DNA of 64,000 nucleotides from positions 1 through 64,000 of the forward strand of contig NZ_RFFN01000005.1 of NCBI RefSeq assembly GCF_003696315.1. Reading direction: 5' to 3'. The notes beneath the pieces were generated by a model. The model saw nothing but the letters and a program-made list of their open reading frames with translations, was not told where the DNA came from and did no database searches. Of the stretch, positions 10,124 to 20,722 are shown one piece after another (position 1 is the stretch's first letter; each line of letters starts with the position of its first letter). Position numbers and translations under genes: made by a program. This stretch comes from Pseudomonas songnenensis. GTDB taxonomy: Bacteria > Pseudomonadota > Gammaproteobacteria > Pseudomonadales > Pseudomonadaceae.

Positions 10124-12115
10124 TCAATCGAAACGGAAACATAACATCGTGATGTCGTCGCGCTGCGGATAATCACCCTGATAGTGCGCCAGCGCACGGC
10201 TGAAAGCTTCGCCCTGTTCGGCCAGTGGGAGTCTGGCGTGCGCCTGGAGCATGCTGGCGAAGCGGCTGTTGCCGAAGCCGTACCCCTGTTCGCCACCCGC
10301 CTGGTCGAGGAAACCGTCGGTGGTCATGTAGAACGTCCGCCCTGGCTGCAGTTTGACGCTGGTGTTGTGGTACTCGCCGATGCGCTTGTCACCGATCGCG
10401 CGTCGAGCGGCGCGGACTTCCTGTACCTCCTCGCCGTCGCAGTAATACAGCGCGATCTTCGCTCCGGCGTAGCGCACCTCGCGTTGCTGCAGGTCGACGT
10501 AGGCCAGGCCGATGTCCATGTTGGTAGCCAGCGCGTGGGCGTCGTCCTCTTCTCGCAGCATGCTGCGAACGATCGCGTCGGTACGCGATAGCGCGGCTGC
10601 CGGATCATCCAGGCCGGTCGTGCCGAGCGCCTGGTCGATGGCCGCGTGGGCGAGCATGGTCATCAGCGCGCCCGGCACGCCATGCCCGGCACAATCGACC
10701 ACGCCAAACAGGCAACCCCGTTCATCGGCCCGGTAGACATAGAAGTCGCCACCGACGACATCACGTGGCCGCCAGAGCACCGCATGACGATCGCCCATGG
10801 CGCTGACCAACTGCCGATTGGGCAGGATGGCGCGCTGGATAAGGCTGGCATAGTCGATCGAGTCGTCGATCTTCTTGTGCGCGGCCGCCATGTCGCGGTT
10901 CGCTCGCTCCAGTTCCTGGGTGCGTTCGCGCACGCGGTTTTCCAGTTCGCTGGTGTGGCTGCGAACCGTCTGCGCCATGCTGCCGAAGGCAGCGCTCAGC
11001 TCGCCGATCTCGTCCTTGCGGCCGAGTGGCAACGCGACATCGTACTGTCCGGCCGCCAGCGCCTGGGCGCCGCGGCGCAGCTGGCGCAGCGGCTTGAGCA
11101 CGCGCTTTTCGACCAGCCAGGCACCGCCGCCGATCAGCAGCAGGAAGAGCACCAGGAACAGGCCGATGGCGGGTAGCAGCGGGCGTACCTCGACCACCTG
11201 TGCCGTGCCGAGATCGACGGAGCTGGCAACGAACCATTGCAATTCCGGTATCCAGCTCAGCGCCAGAAGGCGCGGCGCACCGTCCAGGGTGACGCGCAGT
11301 GTCGCGACCGTTCCAGGCGCCTCGCGGCTGTCGGCCATCGCCTGGCGGACCGCCGTGGCGGCGCTGATGTCATCGAGCAGCCCTAGCACGTTGGTCGATA
11401 GCGAGCGCCCGCGGGCCGTCTCGGCATTCAGCGTCACCAGATTCTGGTTCGGGTGCACCAGGATGGAGCCATAGGTGTCGAGCACCATCGACTCGACTCC
11501 GACCTTGCTGGACTCGATGAAGTCATCGAGAAAGGCGCGCAAACCGATCCCCGAGCCGACCAGGCCCAGACGACGGTCGCCGTCGCGCACCTGCACGTTG
11601 AACCACACCTTTAGCTCGCCGGTGACTACAGAGCGGTCAACATTGATCGAGTAGGGCGTTGTTGTCTGCAGGGTCTGGTAGAACCACTCGTCGCGGGGAT
11701 TGTCCGGACTCATCAGGTAGCGCGGCGCCTGGCTTGGCTCTTGGCCTGGGCCGTTGGAGTAATAGCGGTTGCTGGTGGCGGAGGCCGCGAAATATGCGTG
11801 GTCACCGAACGCTTGCTGGTAGCCGGCGGCTTCTCTGAAAAAGATGTCGCGGCTGGCCGGGCTGTCTTCCGCCTGCAACCAGGCAACGGTCAGCTGAGAG
11901 GCGGCGAGTCGTTGGGCAAGGGCCAGCTCGCGGGATACCGGCGCGAAAAGGCGTTCGCGATTGAGCTGTACGACGTTGCGCGCGTAGGCCTCGCCGAAGC
12001 GGTGCTGCACGCCAAGCAAGGCCTCCCGACCGATCAGCCCGGCAAAGGCGAATGCGAGGAGGCAGCTCAGTAACAGGGCCAGCAGTGATTTGCCGCGCAG
12101 TCCCAAGGCTGCCAT
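10124..12115 (-). CDS. siaA: Membrane PP2C-type phosphatase SiaA
   Basis: This 663-residue sensor phosphatase of the inner membrane heads the sia operon. The N-terminal helix (about residues 8-28) is followed by a periplasmic Cache-like sensor domain of about 290 residues. A second helix (IGLFLVLFLLLIGGGAWLV) leads to a HAMP segment (KPLRQLRRGAQALAAGQYD...DEIGELSAAF), a coiled coil and a SpoIIE/PP2C domain. The PP2C metal-binding acids are seen in VVGGDFYVY and GVVDCAGHGVPGALMT. Its role is to dephosphorylate SiaC and so promote c-di-GMP synthesis. The start at 12115 follows AGAGGGAA. An in-frame ATG at 12181 would add 22 residues. Confidence 0.88.
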   Translation of the reverse strand: MAALGLRGKSLLALLLSCLLAFAFAGLIGREALLGVQHRFGEAYARNVVQLNRERLFAPVSRELALAQRLAASQLTVAWLQAEDSPASRDIFFREAAGYQQAFGDHAYFAASATSNRYYSNGPGQEPSQAPRYLMSPDNPRDEWFYQTLQTTTPYSINVDRSVVTGELKVWFNVQVRDGDRRLGLVGSGIGLRAFLDDFIESSKVGVESMVLDTYGSILVHPNQNLVTLNAETARGRSLSTNVLGLLDDISAATAVRQAMADSREAPGTVATLRVTLDGAPRLLALSWIPELQWFVASSVDLGTAQVVEVRPLLPAIGLFLVLFLLLIGGGAWLVEKRVLKPLRQLRRGAQALAAGQYDVALPLGRKDEIGELSAAFGSMAQTVRSHTSELENRVRERTQELERANRDMAAAHKKIDDSIDYASLIQRAILPNRQLVSAMGDRHAVLWRPRDVVGGDFYVYRADERGCLFGVVDCAGHGVPGALMTMLAHAAIDQALGTTGLDDPAAALSRTDAIVRSMLREEDDAHALATNMDIGLAYVDLQQREVRYAGAKIALYYCDGEEVQEVRAARRAIGDKRIGEYHNTSVKLQPGRTFYMTTDGFLDQAGGEQGYGFGNSRFASMLQAHARLPLAEQGEAFSRALAHYQGDYPQRDDITMLCFRFD

Positions 12116-12234
12116 GCGAAGTTCCCTCTGTCGCTCGGTTGGCACGGTATTGGTTGCCGGCCGGTTATCGAAAAACGGCAATTATCCGGCATAAGGCGTT
12201 TTGCTACTAGCCGATAGTCGTCTTTCTGACGCAA

Positions 12235-12259
12235 GAACGGAGCCGCATGGGCTCCGTTC
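12235..12259 (-). terminator. Hairpin downstream of ettA
   Basis: GAACGGAGCC pairs perfectly with GGCTCCGTTC over a five-base loop, 15 bases after the ettA stop. The T-run is poor (TTCTTGC on the minus strand). It probably separates ettA from the sia transcript. Confidence 0.6.
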
Positions 12260-12273
12260 GTCTGCTGCAACAG

Positions 12274-13941
<1,668 letters not shown>

Positions 13942-14193
13942 GGAAACGAATGCCCGTGACAGTGGTGAAGGATGCCTGACCCAGGCCGTGGGGGGCCGAA
14001 AAAACGGGTGGCATGGAAAGGGCGCAAAGCTACCCGAATGCACCGGTCAGGGCAAACCGCCGCGGGCCGCGGCTACGGGTCGAGGCCGCCGGCTGCTCAT
14101 CTTGTACATGACTATCGCTCATACCCGTGACCGGCCGGATGAGGTAGAATCCGCGCCTCTCTTTATACCGCCAGCTGATCTCAGAGGACTGCC

Positions 14194-15447
14194 ATGTTCA
14201 GCCGTGATTTGACCCTCGCCCGTTTCGACGCCGATCTCTTCGCTGCCATGCAGCAGGAAGCCAAGCGTCAGGAAGACCACATCGAGCTGATCGCCTCGGA
14301 GAACTACACCAGCCCGGCGGTGATGGAAGCCCAGGGTTCGGTGCTGACCAACAAGTACGCCGAAGGTTATCCGGGCAAGCGCTACTATGGCGGTTGCGAG
14401 TACGTCGATGTGGTCGAGCAGCTGGCCATCGACCGCGCCAAGGAGCTGTTCGGCGCCGACTACGCCAACGTCCAGCCGCACGCCGGCTCCCAGGCCAACG
14501 CCGCTGTCTACCTGGCACTGCTCAGCGCGGGCGACACCATCCTCGGCATGAGCCTGGCCCACGGTGGTCACCTGACCCACGGTGCCAGCGTGTCCTCCTC
14601 CGGCAAGCTGTACAACGCCGTGCAGTACGGCATCAACGACCAGGGCCTGATCGACTACGACGAAGTCGAGCGTCTTGCCGTCGAGCACAAGCCGAAGATG
14701 ATCGTCGCCGGTTTCTCCGCCTATTCGCAGGTACTGGACTTCGCCCGCTTCCGTGCCATCGCCGACAAGGTCGGTGCCTACCTGTTCGTCGACATGGCGC
14801 ACGTGGCCGGTCTGGTCGCCGCTGGCGTCTACCCGAACCCGGTGCCCTTCGCTGACGTCGTCACCACCACCACCCACAAGACCCTGCGCGGGCCGCGCGG
14901 CGGCCTGATCCTGGCGCGCGCCAACGCCGAGATCGAGAAGAAGCTCAACTCCGCCGTATTCCCCGGTGCTCAGGGCGGCCCGCTGGAGCACGTCATCGCG
15001 GCCAAGGCCGTGTGCTTCAAGGAAGCGCTGCAGCCCGAGTTCAAGGCCTATCAGCAGCAGGTAGTCAAGAATGCCCAGGCCATGGCCGAAGTGTTCATCC
15101 AGCGCGGCTTCGACGTGGTTTCCGGCGGCACCAAGAACCACCTGTTCCTGCTCAGCCTGATCAAGCAGGACATCACCGGCAAGGACGCGGATGCTGCCCT
15201 GGGCAACGCCCACATCACCGTGAACAAGAACAGCGTGCCGAACGACCCGCGTTCGCCGTTCGTGACGTCCGGTCTGCGCATCGGTACTCCGGCCGTTACC
15301 ACTCGTGGCTTCGGTGAAACCGAGTGCCGCGATCTGGCCGGCTGGATCTGCGACATCCTCGACAACATGGGCGACGAGTCGGTGATCGACGCGGTCCGTG
15401 GCAAGGTCGAAGCGGTCTGCGCCAAGTTCCCGGTATACGGCAACTAA
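14194..15447 (+). CDS. glyA: Serine hydroxymethyltransferase
   Basis: This 417-residue PLP enzyme interconverts serine and glycine with tetrahydrofolate and supplies one-carbon units. The PLP lysine lies in [27 protein letters not shown] and [18 protein letters not shown] are the usual N-terminal blocks. The length equals the E. coli enzyme. TAGAAT at 14145-14150 may be its -10 element, though no good -35 is seen. A terminator follows directly. Pseudomonads usually carry more than one glyA copy. Confidence 0.94.
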   Translation: MFSRDLTLARFDADLFAAMQQEAKRQEDHIELIASENYTSPAVMEAQGSVLTNKYAEGYPGKRYYGGCEYVDVVEQLAIDRAKELFGADYANVQPHAGSQANAAVYLALLSAGDTILGMSLAHGGHLTHGASVSSSGKLYNAVQYGINDQGLIDYDEVERLAVEHKPKMIVAGFSAYSQVLDFARFRAIADKVGAYLFVDMAHVAGLVAAGVYPNPVPFADVVTTTTHKTLRGPRGGLILARANAEIEKKLNSAVFPGAQGGPLEHVIAAKAVCFKEALQPEFKAYQQQVVKNAQAMAEVFIQRGFDVVSGGTKNHLFLLSLIKQDITGKDADAALGNAHITVNKNSVPNDPRSPFVTSGLRIGTPAVTTRGFGETECRDLAGWICDILDNMGDESVIDAVRGKVEAVCAKFPVYGN

Positions 15448-15466
15448 GCGTACGCACGTTGCACCC

Positions 15467-15490
15467 GAAAGCCCGCGAAAGCGGGCTTTC
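15467..15490 (+). terminator. glyA terminator
   Basis: GAAAGCCCGC and GCGGGCTTTC form a perfect 10-bp stem over GAAA, 20 bases after the glyA stop. Confidence 0.85.
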
Positions 15491-15591
15491 TGCTATCTGC
15501 TGCCGGCAGATGATGGCGGCTTGATCCTCGTCGCCGCGGCAAGGGCTCGACGCGCTAGACTGCAATCATCTGTCCGCCTGGAGTTCGAGGT

Positions 15592-16053
15592 ATGTTCAAG
15601 CGCGCCACCGGTGTGATCCTGCCGCCGCCAGTCATCTACCTGCTGTTTCTCGCAGCAGCCTGGTTGCTCGAGTCGGTGATCCCGATCGCGCTGCCGCAAA
15701 ACATCTGGACGGACTATTTCGGCTGGGGCCTGATCGACGCAGGCGTGCTGCTGATGCTCTGGGCCGGGCTGTTGATGCTTTGGCGCAAGACCACGGTCAA
15801 TCCATATGGCAAGCCCGCCCGGCTGCTGGAGGAGGGGCCCTTTCGTTATTCGCGTAATCCTATCTACCTGGCCGACAGCCTTATCTACTGTGGTATCGCG
15901 CTGCTCTGGGGTTCGCTCTGGCCGTGGCTGCTGTTTCCCGCTGTGATCTACTGCATGCAGCGTGGCGTGATCGTGCACGAGGAGCGCCTGCTGGCCGAGC
16001 TGTTCGGTGACGACTACCGCGCCTATCGCGGGCGCGTCCGTCGCTGGTTGTGA
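15592..16053 (+). CDS. Isoprenylcysteine carboxyl methyltransferase-like membrane protein
   Basis: This 153-residue integral membrane methyltransferase is of the ICMT/PEMT-like family. There are four to five hydrophobic helices. The C-terminal SAM-binding pattern is seen as [14 protein letters not shown], then a helix, then [24 protein letters not shown], where the RNP and EE..L...FG..Y..Y motifs are diagnostic. The substrate in bacteria is not known. It precedes a PilZ gene in the same direction by about 60 bases. Confidence 0.82.
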   Translation: MFKRATGVILPPPVIYLLFLAAAWLLESVIPIALPQNIWTDYFGWGLIDAGVLLMLWAGLLMLWRKTTVNPYGKPARLLEEGPFRYSRNPIYLADSLIYCGIALLWGSLWPWLLFPAVIYCMQRGVIVHEERLLAELFGDDYRAYRGRVRRWL

Positions 16054-16111
16054 CGGCCCGGCGGGACGCTGCTGTCCTATAGTGAACCCAGACTTCGCGG
16101 AGTGTTTTTCG

Positions 16112-16480
16112 ATGAGTGATAACCCGAGTGAGCGCCGACGCTTCCAGCGCATCGAGTTCGACGCAGCCACCGAGCTTGTCCAGGGCGACCGCCGCTGGCC
16201 GGTCGAGCTGCATGACCTGTCGCTGAAAGGCCTGCTGGTTCGCCGGCCGGAAGGCTGGGATGCCGATGCTGAACAGCCGTTCGACGCACGGGTGCGCCTG
16301 GCCGATGATGCCGAGGTGCGAATGGAGGTGGCGATGACCCATGAGGAGGGCGATCTGATCGGCTTCGTCTGCCAGCATATCGATCTCGACTCGATCGCCC
16401 ATCTGCGGCGCCTGGTCGAACTCAACCTCGGCGACGAGGCATTGCTGGAACGCGAGCTGGCCGCGCTCGGCGGCCAGTAG
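16112..16480 (+). CDS. PilZ domain c-di-GMP-binding protein
   Basis: This 122-residue single-domain PilZ protein should bind c-di-GMP. It has the RxxxR-type motif in [10 protein letters not shown] near the N-terminus and the D/NxSxxG motif as DLSLKG about 30 residues later. By position beside radA it corresponds, from memory, to the P. aeruginosa PilZ protein PA4608. The ATG at 16112 is used because the frame upstream is shadow sequence. Its stop lies four bases from the convergent radA stop. Confidence 0.85.
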   Translation: MSDNPSERRRFQRIEFDAATELVQGDRRWPVELHDLSLKGLLVRRPEGWDADAEQPFDARVRLADDAEVRMEVAMTHEEGDLIGFVCQHIDLDSIAHLRRLVELNLGDEALLERELAALGGQ

Positions 16481-16483
16481 CGA

Positions 16484-17845
16484 TCATTCGAACAATGCGT
16501 CGAGCGCCTGCTCCAGGCGCGTCACTGCAATGATCTGCAGCCCGGCGGGAGCCTCCTTCGGCGCATTGCCCTTGGGCACGATGGCGCGCTTGAAGCCGTG
16601 CTTGGCGGCCTCCTTCAGGCGTTCCTGGCCACTCGGCACCGGGCGGATCTCGCCCGACAGGCCCACTTCACCGAACACCAGCAGATCGGTATCCAGCGGC
16701 CGGTTGCGCAGGCTGGAGATCACCGCGGCCATCAGCGCCAGATCCGCCGCGGTTTCCAGCACCTTCACGCCGCCCACCACGTTGATGAACACGTCCTGGT
16801 CGTAGGTCGGAATGCTGCCATGGCGGTGCAGCACGGCCAGCAGCATGGCCAGGCGGTTCTGGTCCAGGCCCAGGGTGACGCGCCGCGGGTTGGCCAGGTG
16901 GCTGGTATCGACCAGCGCCTGCACCTCCACCAGCATCGGCCGCGTGCCTTCCCAGGTCGCCATCACCACACTGCCGGGTACCGCTTCCTGAGCGCGGGTG
17001 AGGAAGATCGCCGACGGGTTGGTGACCTCTTTGAGACCCTTGTCCGTCATGCCGAACACGCCCAGTTCGTTGACCGCGCCGAAGCGGTTCTTCACCGCGC
17101 GCAGCAGGCGCAGGCGACCGTCTGACTCGCCCTCGAAATACAGCACCGTGTCGACCATGTGCTCGAGCACCCGCGGGCCGGCGAGGGCGCCTTCCTTGGT
17201 GACGTGGCCGACGAGGAAGATCGCCGTGCCGCTCTGCTTGGCGAAGCGCACCAGCAGCGCGGCGCTCTCGCGAACCTGGGCGACGCCGCCCGGCGCGGAC
17301 TGCAGTTGCTCGGTGAAGATGGTCTGGATCGAGTCGATCACCATCACCTTGGGCTTCTCCAGCCGCGCGGTGGCGATGATCGATTCGATGCAGGTCTCGG
17401 TCATCACCTTGAGCCTGTCTTGCGGCAGATCGAGGCGGCGGGCGCGCATCGCCACCTGCTGCTGGGATTCCTCGCCGGTCACGTAGAGCGCCGGATAATG
17501 CTGGGCTATGGCGCAGAGCGTTTGCAGCAGGATGGTCGACTTGCCGATGCCTGGGTCGCCACCGATCAGCACGACCGAGCCGTCCACCAGGCCGCCGCCG
17601 AGCACGCGGTCCAGCTCGCCAGATGCTGTGGAGAAGCGCGGTACTTCCTCGACGCTGACTTCGGCCAAGGTCCGGATGTTGGCCTGCTCGCCTGCCCAGC
17701 CAGCGCGGCCCGATGGTGGCGCAGCACCTTCGATGAGGGTTTCCACCAGGGTATTCCAGGCACCGCAATCGCCGCACTGGCCGGCCCATTTCGGAAAGGT
17801 CGAGCCGCATTCGGTGCAGCCATACATGCGCTTGGCCTTGGCCAT
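16484..17845 (-). CDS. radA: DNA repair protein RadA
   Basis: This 453-residue RecA-like ATPase promotes branch migration in recombination. It starts with a four-cysteine zinc finger (CTECGSTFPKWAGQCGDC). Walker A is GGDPGIGKSTILL, the RadA-specific KNRFG motif is in VKNRFGAVNELGVF, and a Lon-type C-terminal domain ends the protein. ATG 17845 matches the family start. The frame continues to 17941 without similarity. Confidence 0.95.
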   Translation of the reverse strand: MAKAKRMYGCTECGSTFPKWAGQCGDCGAWNTLVETLIEGAAPPSGRAGWAGEQANIRTLAEVSVEEVPRFSTASGELDRVLGGGLVDGSVVLIGGDPGIGKSTILLQTLCAIAQHYPALYVTGEESQQQVAMRARRLDLPQDRLKVMTETCIESIIATARLEKPKVMVIDSIQTIFTEQLQSAPGGVAQVRESAALLVRFAKQSGTAIFLVGHVTKEGALAGPRVLEHMVDTVLYFEGESDGRLRLLRAVKNRFGAVNELGVFGMTDKGLKEVTNPSAIFLTRAQEAVPGSVVMATWEGTRPMLVEVQALVDTSHLANPRRVTLGLDQNRLAMLLAVLHRHGSIPTYDQDVFINVVGGVKVLETAADLALMAAVISSLRNRPLDTDLLVFGEVGLSGEIRPVPSGQERLKEAAKHGFKRAIVPKGNAPKEAPAGLQIIAVTRLEQALDALFE

Positions 17846-17961
17846 GGGAAACTCCGGGTATGGTAGGTGGTGTCGCATGATAACGACTGACTTGATCGCC
17901 ATCAGCCACAAGCGGCGAGGCAGCGGCCAGACTGTAAACAAATCGAACAGGAGTGAGCGCC

Positions 17962-18396
17962 ATGCGACATCTGTTGTTTCTGCACCTGCTGGGTGCCAGT
18001 GTCTGGGTTGGCGGGCATCTGGTGCTGCTGTTCAGTGTGCTGCCGGGTGCCCTGCGTCGCCGTGATGTGCAGCCGGTACGCCAGTTCGAACAACTCTACG
18101 AGCGCGTCGGGATTCCTGCGCTGCTGGTGCAGATCGTCAGCGGGCTCTGGCTGGCCAGTCTCTGGCTGCCCCACGGGCAATGGTTCGACTCGTCGCCTTT
18201 GGCGCACCTGGTGCAGGCCAAGCTGGTGCTCCTCGGATTTACCGCGCTGCTCGGAGCGCACGCGCGACTGGCATTGATTCCGAAGCTGGATGCGCAACGG
18301 TTGCCGCAACTGGGGCTGCATATCGTGCTGATCACCCTGACTGCTGTCGCCTTCGTCTGGGTCGGTTCGGGGTTCCGCTTCGGTGGCTTGTTCTAG
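17962..18396 (+). CDS. CopD-like four-helix membrane protein
   Basis: This 144-residue integral membrane protein has four helices. It has a histidine early in helix 1 (LLFLHLLGASVWVGGHLVLLF), a pattern seen in CopD/DUF2269-like proteins. The function is unknown; copper transport is only the family name. ATG 17962 follows AGGAG at eight bases. It is divergent from radA and ends at a shared terminator. Confidence 0.6.
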   Translation: MRHLLFLHLLGASVWVGGHLVLLFSVLPGALRRRDVQPVRQFEQLYERVGIPALLVQIVSGLWLASLWLPHGQWFDSSPLAHLVQAKLVLLGFTALLGAHARLALIPKLDAQRLPQLGLHIVLITLTAVAFVWVGSGFRFGGLF

Positions 18397-18412
18397 CGGG
18401 CCAGACAGAAAA

Positions 18413-18433
18413 AAGCCCGCGCATGGCGGGCTT
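18413..18433. terminator. Terminator between CopD-like gene and ydcH-like gene
   Basis: AAGCCCGC pairs with GCGGGCTT over GCATG, with an upstream A-run and a C-interrupted T-run. It lies between convergent genes and can serve both. Confidence 0.75.
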
Positions 18434-18452
18434 CTTTCTACTGGCGGTGCTA

Positions 18453-18722
18453 TCAGCCGCAGCAACCACCGCAGCAGCTGCCCGATGCCCGCTTGAGGTC
18501 GCGGGCGATGTCGTCCTTCATGCTGACGCGCTCCTGCTTGAGGGCATTGAGCGCAGCGTCATCGAGGGTTTCGACGCCGTCTTCGACGCGGCAGATGCGC
18601 TTGTCGAGCGCTTCGTATTCTTCAGCCTTGCGGGCAAAGGCCGGATCTTCCTGACGCAGCTTTTGCAATTGCTCGCGTTTCTCAGGGAAGTCCTTGATCA
18701 GGGGGTGATGTTCGACGTGCAT
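18453..18722 (-). CDS. YdcH/DUF465 family protein with Cys-rich tail
   Basis: This 89-residue soluble protein is of the DUF465 (YdcH) family: HPLIKDFPEKREQLQKLRQEDPAFARKAEEYEALD, then a second helix with LKQERVSMKDDIA. The fold should be a helical hairpin; function is unknown. The odd part is the last eight residues, SCCGGCCG, with two vicinal cysteine pairs. The family usually ends in a plain lysine-rich or short tail, as I remember it. The tail could bind metal or form disulfides. Start at ATG 18722. Confidence 0.78.
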   Translation of the reverse strand: MHVEHHPLIKDFPEKREQLQKLRQEDPAFARKAEEYEALDKRICRVEDGVETLDDAALNALKQERVSMKDDIARDLKRASGSCCGGCCG

Positions 18723-18941
18723 GGAAACCGCTCCGGTTTGTCAGGAAGGCCTCTACCTTATTCGCCATCCCCGCAGAACCGGTTGACGGCGATCAAGCGA
18801 ACCTCATTCGCAACAACCGGTCGATGAAAGGCTACTGTCTTGGCCTGCCTAGGCAACGCCGCCTATGCTCTACGACGGCAGTCATGCTGTGGCCCAGTGG
18901 CCATCCAGAGCGGGTCTGTTACCGACATAAGGAATCTGCAT

Positions 18942-19352
18942 ATGAGTCTGATCAGCGAATTCAAGGCGTTTGCCGTACGGGGTAACGTGGTCGACATGGC
19001 CGTGGGGATCGTCATCGGTGCCGCATTCGGCAAGATCGTCTCGTCGTTCGTTGACGGTGTGATCATGCCGCCGCTGGGGCTGCTCATCGGTGGTGTGGAT
19101 TTTTCCGACCTGGCAATCGTGCTCAAGGAGGCCGCAGGGGATGCGCCAGCCGTGCTGCTGCGCTACGGTTCGTTCATCCAGACGGTGGTGGATTTCCTGA
19201 TCATCGCCTTTGCCATCTTCATGGCGATCAAGGCGATCAATCACCTCAAGCGCAAGGAGGCTGAAGCCCCCTCCGCACCCCCTGCGCCGTCCAAGGAGGA
19301 ACTGTTGCTGACCGAGATACGCGACCTGCTCAGGGAGCAAAAGGGCAGCTGA
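18942..19352 (+). CDS. mscL: Large-conductance mechanosensitive channel MscL
   Basis: This 136-residue pentameric channel opens under membrane tension to release solutes in osmotic downshock. The N-terminal amphipathic helix [21 protein letters not shown] is typical. TM1 and TM2 ([17 protein letters not shown]) follow, then a cytoplasmic helix after a proline-rich linker. ATG 18942 is the family start. A strong hairpin separates it from the convergent ccpA gene. Confidence 0.95.
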   Translation: MSLISEFKAFAVRGNVVDMAVGIVIGAAFGKIVSSFVDGVIMPPLGLLIGGVDFSDLAIVLKEAAGDAPAVLLRYGSFIQTVVDFLIIAFAIFMAIKAINHLKRKEAEAPSAPPAPSKEELLLTEIRDLLREQKGS

Positions 19353-19379
19353 GTACGTGGCGTAGAAAGCAACCCACAT

Positions 19380-19408
19380 GGCTACCCGGCGCCACGCGCC
19401 GGGTAGCC
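19380..19408. terminator. Perfect 13-bp hairpin between mscL and ccpA
   Basis: GGCTACCCGGCGC and GCGCCGGGTAGCC flank a three-base CAC loop. It stands midway between two convergent stops. There is no T-run, so it is either a Rho-assisted end or a 3' stabilising structure. Confidence 0.65.
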
Positions 19409-19415
19409 GAAGCGA

Positions 19416-20444
19416 TCACTCTGGTTTCGGCGTGGTCGCTGTGCTGGCAGGCAGCACGGGGTAGGCTACTTGCGGCTGATCGCCGGTCACGCTGTGCAGG
19501 AAGGCGGTGATGGCGCTGACTTCATCCTGGTTGAGCTGACGACCCAGCTGGCTGTCGCCCATGATCGCGACCGCCTGTTCGAGCTCCCAGACCTCACCGC
19601 TGTGGAAGTAAGGCGGCGTCAGTGCGACGTTACGCAACGGCGCGGCGCGGAAGACGTACTCGTCGCTTGCCGTGTTGGTCACCGTGAAGCGCCCCTTGTC
19701 ACCTGTCGGCAGTACTTCCGCCCCTGGCTTCTTGACCACGCCGAAGGGGAAGTAGCCCTGGCCACCGAGGTTCACACCGTTGTGGCAGGACGAGCAGCCG
19801 GCATCCATGAACAGGGCCAGGCCCTGCTTCTGCTTGTCGTCGAGCGCCTTGTCCTCGCCCTTGAGGAAACGGTCGAACGGCGAATTCGGCGTCGTCAGGC
19901 TGACTTCGAAGGCTTCCAGCGCATAGGCCATGTTGTCAAAGCTGACCGGCTCCTTGTCCTTGGGGAACGCCTTCTTGAACTCGGCGGCGTACTCCGGAAT
20001 GCTCTTGAGCGTGGCGACGACGCGCTCGGGCGTGCTGTTCATTTCCACGCTCGCCTGCACCGGGCCCTTGGCCTGTTCCTGCAGATCCTTGGCGCGACCG
20101 TCCCAGAACTGCGCGGCGTTGAATACCGCATTGAGCACGGTGGGCGAGTTGCGCGGACCCTTCTGCCAACCATGGCCGATGGAAGTCGGCACGTTATCGC
20201 TGCCGCCGATGCTCAGGTTATGGCAAGTGTTGCAGCTGATCACGTGGCTGCTGGACAGACGCGGATCGAACCAGAGCTTGTGACCGAGCATCGCCTGATC
20301 TTCGCTGACGGCCTGGCCGCGGACTTCGGTGACCTTGTCCGGAATCGGCTTGAAAATGGCGTTGGCGCGCTCGCGCAGCTCGTCGGCGCTTGCTGCGCCA
20401 GTGAAAAGTAGGCTGCTAAGCAATAGGGGAAGAGACGGGCGCAT
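19416..20444 (-). CDS. ccpA: Di-haem cytochrome c peroxidase
   Basis: This periplasmic 342-residue enzyme reduces H2O2 with electrons from cytochrome c. It has a signal peptide ending ASA, and two haem c sites, CNTCH (about residue 74) and CSSCH (about residue 219). The downstream sequence VALTPPYFHSGEVWELEQAV is typical of the family. ATG 20444 follows AAGGAG. A perfect ANR/FNR box lies 60-75 bases upstream, consistent with induction at low oxygen as known for pseudomonad ccp genes. It is convergent with mscL. Confidence 0.93.
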   Translation of the reverse strand: MRPSLPLLLSSLLFTGAASADELRERANAIFKPIPDKVTEVRGQAVSEDQAMLGHKLWFDPRLSSSHVISCNTCHNLSIGGSDNVPTSIGHGWQKGPRNSPTVLNAVFNAAQFWDGRAKDLQEQAKGPVQASVEMNSTPERVVATLKSIPEYAAEFKKAFPKDKEPVSFDNMAYALEAFEVSLTTPNSPFDRFLKGEDKALDDKQKQGLALFMDAGCSSCHNGVNLGGQGYFPFGVVKKPGAEVLPTGDKGRFTVTNTASDEYVFRAAPLRNVALTPPYFHSGEVWELEQAVAIMGDSQLGRQLNQDEVSAITAFLHSVTGDQPQVAYPVLPASTATTPKPE

Positions 20445-20502
20445 CTGGTAGCTCCTTTTGTGTTGACTGGCTCTAGGAGGCGCTTTTATGTCAAGCGACC
20501 GT

Positions 20503-20516
20503 TTGATCCACATCAA
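20503..20516. promoter_or_regulatory. ANR/FNR box upstream of ccpA
   Basis: TTGATCCACATCAA is a perfect match to the FNR/ANR consensus TTGAT-N4-ATCAA. Its centre is about 65 bases before the ccpA start, so it fits activation of ccpA from around -40 to -47 of the promoter. The divergent Lon-like gene begins over 200 bases away. Confidence 0.85.
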
Positions 20517-20722
20517 GAAGCCCCGGCAGCCAAGGTGCGGCCAAATGTATCCACTTGTGTCCCGGGTCTGAGTCGAGTGCTGGTGAATGGAACATGCGGC
20601 GGTAGGCATTCCCCTGCACGAGGCGCGCAGCGGCACGGCGTCAGCCTTGCGGTGCAACCGAGGCAACGCCAGAATGGCGGCATCAATCGTGGCCACGCGT
20701 GCCACTCCAGCAAGGATTCCCG

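Noticed and set aside
14122..14150. glyA promoter with TAGAAT at 14145-14150
   Set aside because: No acceptable -35 element at 16-18 bases. It is mentioned only in the glyA entry.
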